DNA of 5,715 nt from Vulcanimicrobiota bacterium (GTDB taxonomy: Bacteria > Vulcanimicrobiota > Vulcanimicrobiia > Vulcanimicrobiales > Vulcanimicrobiaceae). Shown here piece by piece: positions 1 through 4,761 of the stretch (position 1 is the first letter of the stretch; every line of letters starts with the position of its first letter). Position numbers and translations under genes: made by a program. The notes beneath the pieces were generated by a model. That model made no database searches and was not told the origin of the DNA. It saw only the letters and a program-made list of their open reading frames with translations. Location of the stretch: the NCBI GenBank assembly GCA_030040695.1, contig JASHTE010000188.1, forward strand, positions 1 through 5,715, read 5' to 3'.

Positions 1-18
1 CGTGTGAGCCGCCACTGC

Positions 19-159
19 CTACTGGTTCTTCCTTTCCTTCGACGGGGGCGCTTCGCCCGCTTTTCTTCCGACTCGCCTATCTCGCTCCTTGGCACCGCGG
101 AAAGAACTGCCAGCGTTTTCTCGAAGCGCCCGCGCGCAGCTGCCCTGTTGTTTGTTCAT
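19..159 (-). CDS. Possible leaderless small basic protein (46 aa)
   Basis: This is a short complete frame, ATG at 159-157 and TAG at 21-19. The product would start MNKQQGSCAR and end in SKERKNQ. It is strongly basic and polar, with many R, K, E and G, no membrane segment and no motif I recognise. There is no Shine-Dalgarno sequence before the ATG, but the extended -10 at 174-166 would place transcript +1 on the A of this ATG, so leaderless translation is conceivable. Against it are the low-complexity composition and the lack of a family. The alternative is that the promoter serves a small RNA or a gene starting beyond the window edge, with this stretch as its leader. I list it because start, stop and promoter coincide, not because the protein looks functional. 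Confidence 0.18.
   Translation of the reverse strand: MNKQQGSCARALRENAGSSFRGAKERDRRVGRKAGEAPPSKERKNQ
44..64 (+). terminator. Possible small rho-independent terminator
   Basis: A five-pair GC stem, GGGCG (46-50) with CGCCC (54-58), has a CTT loop and is followed directly by GC and then TTTTC (61-65). It could end a rightward gene lying before the window. The stem is short and in a GC-rich setting could be chance. Confidence 0.25.
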
Positions 160-165
160 GCGCTC

Positions 166-174
166 ATTTTAGCA
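166..174 (-). promoter_or_regulatory. Leftward extended -10 promoter
   Basis: On the minus strand the sequence reads TGCTAAAAT, which fits the extended -10 pattern TGnTATAAT with one mismatch. No good -35 sits at 16-18 bp; the closest (TTGCAG, 191-186) is only 14 bp away, but extended -10 promoters can work with a poor -35. The predicted transcription start, 7 nt past the -10, is about position 159. That is exactly the A of an ATG codon, so the transcript could be leaderless. Inferred from sequence only. Confidence 0.4.
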
Positions 175-470
175 CATAGGAACCTCTGCAATGCATCCAT
201 TCCAGCGACTCGTACGCTTCATTACAAGAGCGACGAAGAGCAACTCTCCTGGGACGTTCAAATCCTCGTTATGCCGCCGTAGCGAGAATGCCGTAGGGAA
301 ATCGGTCTACGCGCTACGATCCCGCAACAAGAACAGCACGACTATTGCTCCATCTGGTCAATCCTGTGCGACGTCGCGAACGGCGTTGCCGGCGTGAAGG
401 CGACAGCATCCGCGTGTCTGGAATCGCCGCCCGCCACGCTTCGGCCCTATCCGGACGGGTCGGGTTCTGC

Positions 471-545
471 CTAAGCGAATCCGCTTGGTGGCAGTTTCCA
501 GCGCCGCCCCTCGCCGCTCCGGCGTTTGCCGGCGGCGACTTCGCC
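471..545. other. Cluster of GC-rich hairpins behind the exported-protein gene
   Basis: Three stem-loops follow one another. The first is CTAAGCG (471-477) with CGCTTGG (482-488), seven pairs including one G-T, and an AATC loop. The second is CCGGC (519-523) with GCCGG (528-532), a GTTT loop, extended by CCG/CGG across a two-base bulge. The third is GGCGA (534-538) with TCGCC (541-545). They lie just past the leftward gene ending at 565, so they may stabilise or end its transcript. No U-run follows on that strand, so this is not a standard intrinsic terminator. Confidence 0.3.
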
Positions 546-564
546 CAGGTACATAACTTCGTCC

Positions 565-969
565 CTACGTATGGGTGCACGTAGCGCCACCGCCTGCTCG
601 GGCGCGCAGCTGCGTAAAGTCGATCGTACACGCAAGCGACATCGCGCTCTCGTAGATCGTGCCGGCCGCGCCCTGCGAAGGTATGCCTGCCTCGCCCATC
701 GTTGCGAAGAGTTCGTTGGCCTCTCTCCCGGCGAGCGAAACACTCCTCTTCCCGAACGTGAGCGTGCAACTGCGCGACGTGAGATCCACATCGCTCATCC
801 GGCAGAGAATCTTCGTGGCGCGAACGGCGACCGTGTAACCGGCGGCGGTAGCGGGAATCGTGCCGTTGAGCAGCTGAACCACCTGGTGCTTCTGCGTTAT
901 CGTGAGGAGCGGTGACTGCTGCGCGACCAAAGCGGCAAGAGCGAGCGCAGCGGGGCCGTAGATCGTCAT
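565..969 (-). CDS. Small exported four-cysteine protein, unknown function (134 aa)
   Basis: The start is well supported: AAGGAG (980-975 on the minus strand) sits five bases before the ATG at 969-967. Residues 1-17 (MTIYGPAALALAALVAQ) form a short hydrophobic stretch like a signal peptide ending in an Ala-Gln region, so the mature protein is probably periplasmic or secreted. The remainder has four cysteines (56, 68, 114, 131), consistent with two disulfides. It also has the pattern ATKILCRM, SCTLTFGKRSVSLAGREANEL, and a tail with GGGATC. From memory this resembles an uncharacterised family of small soil-bacterial secreted proteins ending in a GGGA-x-C tail; I know of no demonstrated function. 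It lies 43 bp downstream of the membrane sensor on the same strand and could share its transcript. The last codons overlap a 6-bp hairpin, CTACGT (565-570) with ACGTAG (579-584). Confidence 0.8.
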   Translation of the reverse strand: MTIYGPAALALAALVAQQSPLLTITQKHQVVQLLNGTIPATAAGYTVAVRATKILCRMSDVDLTSRSCTLTFGKRSVSLAGREANELFATMGEAGIPSQGAAGTIYESAMSLACTIDFTQLRARAGGGATCTHT

Positions 970-974
970 GGCAT

Positions 975-980
975 CTCCTT
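975..980 (-). promoter_or_regulatory. Ribosome-binding site of the exported-protein gene
   Basis: AAGGAG on the minus strand, five bases before ATG 969-967. It fixes this start and makes independent translation likely even if the gene is cotranscribed with the upstream sensor. Confidence 0.7.
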
Positions 981-1010
981 CGTCATCGTACGTTACCCTG
1001 TTAGTGCACG

Positions 1011-1043
1011 CTTCAGCTTGTCGAAGAGCTCAGCCTGTCGAGC
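1011..1043. repeat. Tandem pair of 16-bp inverted-repeat units at the end of the sensor gene
   Basis: On the minus strand the units are GCTCGACAGGCTGAGC (1043-1028) and CTTCGACAAGCTGAAG (1026-1011), separated by one T, period 17. Each has a 4-bp stem (GCTC/GAGC; CTTC/GAAG) around a near-identical core GACA[G/A]GCT. Two of the four stem pairs differ between the units, and both changes are compensated. The core resembles the TTCGACAAGCTCAGG-type dispersed intergenic repeats common in bacterial genomes (from memory). The sensor stop codon (1015-1013) lies inside the second unit. Confidence 0.65.
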
Positions 1044-2692
1044 GGCGGAGAAAGCGCAGGCAGGAGCAACGCGTACGAGGTAGCGACGCTCTGCGCCACG
1101 TCGACCAACGCGCGCAGCTCATCAGGAAGATACTCGGTATGATCGCGCTTCGGGCCGCAGGCGATTGCGCCGACGATATCGCGCCGAACCGCGAGCGGAA
1201 TGATCATCCAATGCCGCAGCGACGGTACCTCGCTGACGAAGGGCCTCTGTCGCTCGAGGAGCTGCAGCACGACTCGGTCGCTGCGCTCCAAGCGCGCGAT
1301 GCCGGCGCCGTGCGCGCGCACGAGCGCGCGATCTTCAGCGACGTAAACGGCGACGTCGTCCGCGTCAATGGAGCTCTCGATCGCCTCGTAGGTAACGCGG
1401 AGCAGCTCCGAGCGCGTTTGGATCAGGTCGGCTTCGCGCGCAAAGCTCTCGAGCAGCTGCAGGCGCCGAATACGCTCGCGGAAGAGAATACCGTTGACCC
1501 AGTCCTCGACGTGTGCGTGCACCGTACGGAGATACAGGCCGATGACGATCGCAACCGCGAAGCTCACGAGCGGCGGAGCGATCCCGCGCCAAAAACCGCT
1601 AAAGACGAAGTCGGAGACTCTGCCGGCGACCCACTCGGCGCCGACGAAGGAGCCGAGGATGAAAATCGAGAGCACCGCGTAGATGGCCGAGCGCGTGACG
1701 ACGAAATTGAGATCGAGAATGCGGTGGCGGAGCGTGGCGTAGATCGGGCCGAGCAGCGTGAAACTTTGCAAGAGATAGCCGGCCCAGAAGAGCCACGCGG
1801 GGCCGCTGAGGACATAGGCGACGGTCGAAAACGCGGAGCCGATGAACCACCCGATCAAGGTGGAGACGAACCACATCGATCGCATGCGTTGCTCCGCCGG
1901 CGCTGCTTGGGCGACTACCCACAGCGCAACTGCCATGGCAAGGCACACGACGCACGCCGCGGCATAGAGCACGTTTACCCACACCGATGCGAGGAGCGGG
2001 AAGAAGACGGCGAGTGTTATCCCAGTCGCATTTTCGGTTTCGGTAATGAGCGCGACAACGAGAACAGCCGCCGCAAACAACGGCGTGCGCTTGCGAATCC
2101 CACCGGGCAAGAGCGCCGCCGCCCAGATCACGACGTAGGAGGTTGCGGCTTCGATCGCCAGGCCGCCGACGGAGCCGATCGCGAACGCCAGGCTCGGCGT
2201 CGGCGCAGTGTACGCAAAGTCGGTGAATACCGTCCCGACCTCCTCGACGATGGCAAGCCATACGACCATACGCCCGAGCGGGGCGGTGCCGGCGCGCATC
2301 ATCACGAGGATGCCGAATGCAGCCTCGAGGATGACGAGGATGAGATCGATCCAGCGCGGCGGCTGCGGCACACTGGGCGGAACGACCACCGTGAGATGTA
2401 CCGCACGCCCGGCGCGGAGAACGGGAACGTGTATCGTTGATCCCGTCGCTACCGCGGAAAAATACAGGATGCGGTCGTGCACTGTCGTTGCGGGGACGTC
2501 GAGCTCGTCGCCGCCGCGAACGGGAACCGCCGCCGGCGACGGCACGGCGACGATGAGTTGTGCGTGCCCTCCTTGTGCGTGCACGTCGAACAGGCCGATG
2601 GTATATCGGTCGGGTGTGACCGCATTGTACAAAGCCCAAAGAACGCAGGCAATGCTGATGAGGACGACGGCAACACGCGCCGGACCGCTCAT
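1013..2692 (-). CDS. Multi-span membrane sensor with PDZ-like and GAF-like domains, no kinase (559 aa)
   Basis: ATG at 2692-2690 follows AAGGTGA on the minus strand, a good ribosome-binding site. Residues 6-24 are a first membrane helix. Residues 25-108 look like a degenerate PDZ-like extracytoplasmic domain (VRGGDELDVPA; then ATGSTIHVPVLRAGRAVHLTV). About nine more helices follow between 115 and 390. They end in a stretch with HRILDLNFVVTRSAIYAVL and DWVNGILFRERIRRL, a pattern I associate with membrane-bound sensor kinases. Residues 409-545 form a GAF-like domain (DDVAVYV; IIPLAVRRDIVGAIACGPKR; YLPDELRALVDVAQSVA). The protein then stops, without HisKA, HATPase, GGDEF or other output. It probably senses a membrane or periplasmic cue, or a ligand on the GAF domain, and signals through a partner; this is inferred. 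The last residues (DRLSSSTS) are encoded by the tandem repeat at 1011-1043. It may be cotranscribed with the exported-protein gene. Confidence 0.88.
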   Translation of the reverse strand: MSGPARVAVVLISIACVLWALYNAVTPDRYTIGLFDVHAQGGHAQLIVAVPSPAAVPVRGGDELDVPATTVHDRILYFSAVATGSTIHVPVLRAGRAVHLTVVVPPSVPQPPRWIDLILVILEAAFGILVMMRAGTAPLGRMVVWLAIVEEVGTVFTDFAYTAPTPSLAFAIGSVGGLAIEAATSYVVIWAAALLPGGIRKRTPLFAAAVLVVALITETENATGITLAVFFPLLASVWVNVLYAAACVVCLAMAVALWVVAQAAPAEQRMRSMWFVSTLIGWFIGSAFSTVAYVLSGPAWLFWAGYLLQSFTLLGPIYATLRHRILDLNFVVTRSAIYAVLSIFILGSFVGAEWVAGRVSDFVFSGFWRGIAPPLVSFAVAIVIGLYLRTVHAHVEDWVNGILFRERIRRLQLLESFAREADLIQTRSELLRVTYEAIESSIDADDVAVYVAEDRALVRAHGAGIARLERSDRVVLQLLERQRPFVSEVPSLRHWMIIPLAVRRDIVGAIACGPKRDHTEYLPDELRALVDVAQSVATSYALLLPALSPPLDRLSSSTS

Positions 2693-2813
2693 TCGATCAC
2701 CTTTTGGTAGGCTGCGGCAGGACCTCCTCTCTCGAGAGGTGCGCGCGCTTCCCAGCTTCGAACACGTCCGTACTGCGCGATAATCACCAACGCTTCTTCA
2801 AAGAGGTTCAGAT
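2693..2813. promoter_or_regulatory. Divergent intergenic promoter region
   Basis: These 121 bp separate the starts of the leftward sensor and the rightward DUF4760-like gene, so they should hold both promoters. Rightward, GATAAT (2779-2784) is a fair -10, but the best -35 at 16 bp is only TTCGAA (2757-2762). I find no clear leftward promoter. A perfect 10-bp palindrome CTCTCGAGAG (2729-2738), flanked by ACCTC (2722-2726) and GAGGT (2736-2740), could be an operator or a hairpin near the sensor's transcript start. Ribosome-binding sites are present for both genes. Confidence 0.4.
2802..2806 (+). promoter_or_regulatory. Ribosome-binding site of the DUF4760-like gene
   Basis: AGAGG lies seven bases before ATG 2814-2816 and supports this start over the overlapping ATG at 2819 in another frame. 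Confidence 0.6.
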
Positions 2814-3410
2814 ATGACTTGGGAAATCGTCTCTGCCATTGGGTCGCTCCTCGCAGGCGTCGTTCTTCTCGTCGCCTCCATTGCCGCCGTGCTGCAGCTG
2901 AGACACCTCCGGCTTTCGAATCAAATGACGGCATACTTTCATATTATGGAGGGGATTTACTCTCCGGAGTTTCTCGAGGCAAGGCAGTCTTTGGAGTCAC
3001 TCGACCCTCGTAACCCTGCCACGCTCGATGCCATGATAGCCAAGGACAGTGCCGAGAATCAGCACGTGCGGATCGTTGGAAACTTCTTTCAGAGCACAGC
3101 GCGCCTCATGAACTTCGGCGTCCTCGACGAGGATCTGTTCAATCCGATCGCGGCGCTCGCGGCGAGCACGTGGAGATTGCTCAGGCCCTTTGCTTACGAA
3201 TACCGTAAGCGGCACGACATGCCGCTTTGGGCCGACATCGAATATCTCGCCTTCCGCTACGCCGTCGGTCGTTCAAAATTTACCTTACAGCCCTACGCCG
3301 CCGACTTCTGCGAGCGGGTCGGAATCGAAGGGTATCCTCAAACGGCCGCAGGCCTCGCGTCTGCCGCTTTTATGGCGGAACCGCCGAAGGCAGTGGCGAG
3401 CCGCGCCTAA
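2814..3410 (+). CDS. Single-span DUF4760-like protein of unknown function (198 aa)
   Basis: A complete frame begins seven bases after AGAGG. Residues 4-26 form one N-terminal membrane helix (GSLLAGVVLLVASIAAVLQL), followed by the basic QLRHLRLSNQ. The rest is a soluble, mostly helical domain rich in aromatic and charged residues, presumably cytoplasmic by the positive-inside rule. Features include FHIMEGIYSPEFLEARQSL, a mid part with NFFQSTARLMNFGVLDEDLF, and RLLRPFAYEYRKRH near residues 121-134. The order of one anchor helix, QLR...SN, a helical domain, then a W-x-L-L-x-P and R-rich segment matches what I remember of DUF4760-type proteins. No enzymatic motif is visible. The C-terminal 20 residues (AGLASAAFMAEPPKAVASRA) look disordered. 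It is divergent from the sensor gene and is followed by a plausible terminator, so it is probably transcribed alone. Confidence 0.85.
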   Translation: MTWEIVSAIGSLLAGVVLLVASIAAVLQLRHLRLSNQMTAYFHIMEGIYSPEFLEARQSLESLDPRNPATLDAMIAKDSAENQHVRIVGNFFQSTARLMNFGVLDEDLFNPIAALAASTWRLLRPFAYEYRKRHDMPLWADIEYLAFRYAVGRSKFTLQPYAADFCERVGIEGYPQTAAGLASAAFMAEPPKAVASRA

Positions 3411-3428
3411 GCTCTCGTGCGTACTTCT

Positions 3429-3453
3429 GCCGCTCGGTAAAGCGCGGCTTTTC
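3429..3453 (+). terminator. Plausible rho-independent terminator after the DUF4760-like gene
   Basis: GCCGC (3429-3433) pairs with GCGGC (3444-3448) across a 10-base loop and is followed at once by TTTTC (3449-3453). It lies 19 bp after the stop codon. The stem is short but GC-only, and the position fits. It would separate this gene from the downstream operon. Confidence 0.4.
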
Positions 3454-3509
3454 GAGCCCTCGGCTATCATGTGGCTAGGATTCTATGAGTGGTGTGATGT
3501 AAGGTAGAC

Positions 3510-3539
3510 TTGACATACATGTAATGTATGCTTTACACT
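3510..3539 (+). promoter_or_regulatory. Sigma-70-type promoter of the HTH operon
   Basis: A perfect -35 hexamer TTGACA (3510-3515) is followed after 18 bp by TACACT (3534-3539), four of six matches to the -10 consensus. Predicted +1 is at about 3546, which is the G of an in-frame GTG. A perfect palindrome fills the -35/-10 spacer, so a bound regulator would block RNA polymerase directly. Confidence 0.7.
3514..3530. promoter_or_regulatory. Palindromic operator, likely site of the operon's own HTH protein
   Basis: CATACAT-GTA-ATGTATG is a perfect 7-bp inverted repeat with a 3-bp centre. It overlaps the last two bases of the -35 and ends three bases before the -10. Its size and symmetry suit a dimer of a small Xre/Cro-type regulator, and such a gene (3962-4156) is in the operon. 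Autorepression is the simplest reading. The ATG at 3528, the longest possible start of the first gene, lies in its right arm. Confidence 0.65.
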
Positions 3540-3545
3540 AGGGAG

Positions 3546-3965
3546 GTGCCGAACTTCCAGGGCGAGGGGCTTCGTGGCCTCCTCTCAGACTTCATCGGCG
3601 AGGCCCGGCGCTCGATGGCGGCGATGCCCGTCATCGCCCGCGTAGCGTACAGTGCCGGGCTGATCGGCTTCATCGCAGCCCTGGTCGCTATGCGGCTCTT
3701 GCCGGCTTCGCCCGTCCTGGCCCTCGTGAGCAGCGCGTGCCTCATCGCATTCGTCATGGGCGCCGTGATCAACGCGCGATGCGCCGACGAGTTCTATCGA
3801 ACCGTGTACCTACACTCCTGCGCTATCACACTCCCGTTCATTACGACCGCCGCATTCGTTGTCACAGCCTTTGGTATTCGCCTCGACGTGCGAAGCGCGG
3901 GTTACACAATCGCTACTTGGTTTGTCACCTTCGTCTTTGCCTTTGCCCACTTACGTCGGCGATGA
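3546..3965 (+). CDS. Four-span membrane protein paired with HTH regulator (139 aa)
   Basis: I place the start at GTG 3546. The frame can extend to ATG 3528, but that codon lies inside the operator and upstream of the -10, has no ribosome-binding site, and the added codons include AGG. GTG 3546 coincides with predicted +1, implying leaderless translation; ATG 3615 is a less likely alternative. Numbering from GTG, residues 1-29 are soluble, then four helices lie near 30-50, 54-76, 91-112 and 117-136, ending in basic HLRRR. Between helices 2 and 3 is the loop NARCADEFYRTVYLHSCAI. A D-E-x-x-R loop at this point is, from memory, typical of small membrane proteins encoded beside short Xre regulators. 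The stop overlaps the HTH start by ATGA, so the two are translationally coupled. The role is unknown; it may sense the membrane state or control the regulator. Confidence 0.75.
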   Translation: MPNFQGEGLRGLLSDFIGEARRSMAAMPVIARVAYSAGLIGFIAALVAMRLLPASPVLALVSSACLIAFVMGAVINARCADEFYRTVYLHSCAITLPFITTAAFVVTAFGIRLDVRSAGYTIATWFVTFVFAFAHLRRR

Positions 3966-4156
3966 AGAATGCCGTACGTCAACTTCGCCAGCAACGAGGC
4001 TGGACGCAACAGGAGCTCGGGAAGCAGCTCGGCATCTCGCGACAAGCGATCATCGCCATTGAGAATGAGCACTTCGATCCATCCTTACCGCTCGCGATCC
4101 GCATCGCGCGACTGTTCGGTCAACCGGTTGAAGACATCTTTACGCTAGGAAAGTGA
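3962..4156 (+). CDS. Small Xre-family helix-turn-helix regulator (64 aa)
   Basis: ATG 3962 overlaps the preceding stop as ATGA and has no ribosome-binding site of its own, so it depends on coupled translation. The protein is essentially one HTH domain. After MKNAVRQLRQQRGW comes the HTH core, roughly residues 15-34, with TQQELGKQLGISRQAI, then IAIENEHFDPSLPLAIRIA and a tail LFGQPVEDIFTL. This is the classic pattern of the short Cro/C1-type regulators of the COG1476 type (YozG-like), which bind palindromes as dimers. The perfect palindrome in the operon's promoter is its probable target, giving negative autoregulation; this is inferred from position. A longer frame starting at 3737 reads through the membrane gene in another frame and is not real. 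The TGA stop is followed by C and by an open frame into the next gene. Confidence 0.93.
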   Translation: MKNAVRQLRQQRGWTQQELGKQLGISRQAIIAIENEHFDPSLPLAIRIARLFGQPVEDIFTLGK

Positions 4157-4180
4157 CGTGTATACCGCTATTCGCCCGTC

Positions 4181-4732
4181 GTGAGAAGCAGTCTCGCCGT
4201 TGCGGTGATCTATCTTGTGCTCTACGGATTCGCGAGCTACTGTGACCTTGCGACAACGAGCCTCGTGCTCACTCAAACGCACCATCACGAGGGGAACGTC
4301 TTTGTGACGCGGGGCCACGCGTATCAAGCCGGCGTTTCGCTGATGGTAACGCTGGGTGGCGCGCTTTTCATGGTCGCGTGCGTGGTCGCGGCGATGCAGA
4401 ACGCGGCGAGGGTGAGCGAGCGTTGGCTCGCGGAGCCGATACGGTCGTTCGCCCACATGTATGTAAACCCGTTTACACCACGGGCACTCGCATATTCACC
4501 GATTCACTTGCTCAGCTTTGCGCTTGCGTTCATCCCGCTACGGCTGCTGGCGGCCGTAAATAATGCACTCATCTTTGCGTTCGGCATTGCCCCGCTTGGG
4601 GCGCCGATCGAGTGGATTGCAAGGCGCTCCTCACCGGTGTTCGGGTTCGTGGCGGTTATCGTTCCAGTCTTCTATGTACTGGCGGTGGCGATGGCTCCGG
4701 TCGCGGCACGCGTGCTGCGGCTCTTGCGGTGA
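4181..4732 (+). CDS. Multi-span membrane protein, third gene of HTH operon (183 aa)
   Basis: GTG 4181 is the first start after the HTH stop in this frame; the next is GTG 4205. No good ribosome-binding site is visible, so reinitiation after the HTH gene (24 bp away) is likely. Membrane helices lie near residues 5-30, 49-71, 107-137 (long, perhaps two) and 151-178. Between the first two is TQTHHHEGNVFVTRGH, with three consecutive histidines then E-G-N. Together with Asp22 in helix 1, this resembles the D...T...E-x-N pattern I remember from small DUF5658-like membrane proteins, here with His added as possible metal ligands. A soluble loop (AARVSERWLAEPIRSFAHMYVN) joins helices 2 and 3. The function is unknown. 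It probably shares the operon's operator and so may be a target of the HTH regulator. It ends 15 bp from the convergent nrdJ. Confidence 0.82.
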   Translation: MRSSLAVAVIYLVLYGFASYCDLATTSLVLTQTHHHEGNVFVTRGHAYQAGVSLMVTLGGALFMVACVVAAMQNAARVSERWLAEPIRSFAHMYVNPFTPRALAYSPIHLLSFALAFIPLRLLAAVNNALIFAFGIAPLGAPIEWIARRSSPVFGFVAVIVPVFYVLAVAMAPVAARVLRLLR

Positions 4733-4741
4733 TGAAAAGCC

Positions 4742-4761
4742 GCGGCTCTAGCTACAGCCGC
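4742..4761. terminator. Weak hairpin at the convergent gene ends
   Basis: GCGGCT (4742-4747) pairs with AGCCGC (4756-4761) around an 8-base loop that contains the nrdJ stop. Read leftward, it is followed by GGCTTTTC, a short T-run. The two genes end only 15 bp apart, so termination is expected here. The element is weak and partly inside nrdJ. Confidence 0.25.

Larger units (their letters stand above)
1..564. other. Gap without a convincing long gene (564 bp)
   Basis: No reading frame here has both a ribosome-binding site and a recognisable protein. The left part holds a leftward extended -10 promoter, a possible 46-codon mini-ORF and a small hairpin followed by four T (46-64). On the minus strand a GTG at 15-13 opens five codons (V-A-A-H-T) running off the window edge, with purine-rich AAGGAAAGGAAG upstream; this could be the start of a leftward gene, but too little is visible to say. 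Positions 200-470 show nothing I can name. The right part (471-545) contains several GC-rich stem-loops behind the stop of the exported-protein gene. Confidence 0.5.

Noticed and set aside
145..160. GAACAAACA on the minus strand as a LexA-type box
   Set aside because: Only one half-site is present; the second GTTC-type half at the required spacing is missing.
252..272. GTTCAAATCC, resembling a tRNA T-loop
   Set aside because: The flanking 5-bp T-stem fails at two positions (C-C and G-G), and no acceptor stem or anticodon arm can be drawn around it.
4..282. 92-codon plus-strand frame at the left edge
   Set aside because: No ribosome-binding site, no motif, and irregular composition; a leftward promoter lies across it.
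345..584. 79-codon plus-strand frame ending in hydrophobic residues
   Set aside because: There is no ribosome-binding site or promoter, its start is a rare TTG, it has no family resemblance, and it overlaps the end of the exported-protein gene.
968..2440. 490-codon open frame on the plus strand
   Set aside because: It is antisense to the membrane sensor. Its product is an implausible run of charged residues (R, D, E, H) without domains, as expected for the shadow of a high-GC membrane-protein gene.
1599..2639. 346-codon open frame on the minus strand
   Set aside because: It overlaps the sensor in another frame, is arginine-rich and has no recognisable domain, whereas the sensor frame has clear helices and a GAF-like domain.
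3737..3961. Upstream extension of the HTH frame to 3737
   Set aside because: It overlaps the well-supported membrane protein frame; the ATGA overlap and the HTH family length fix the start at 3962.
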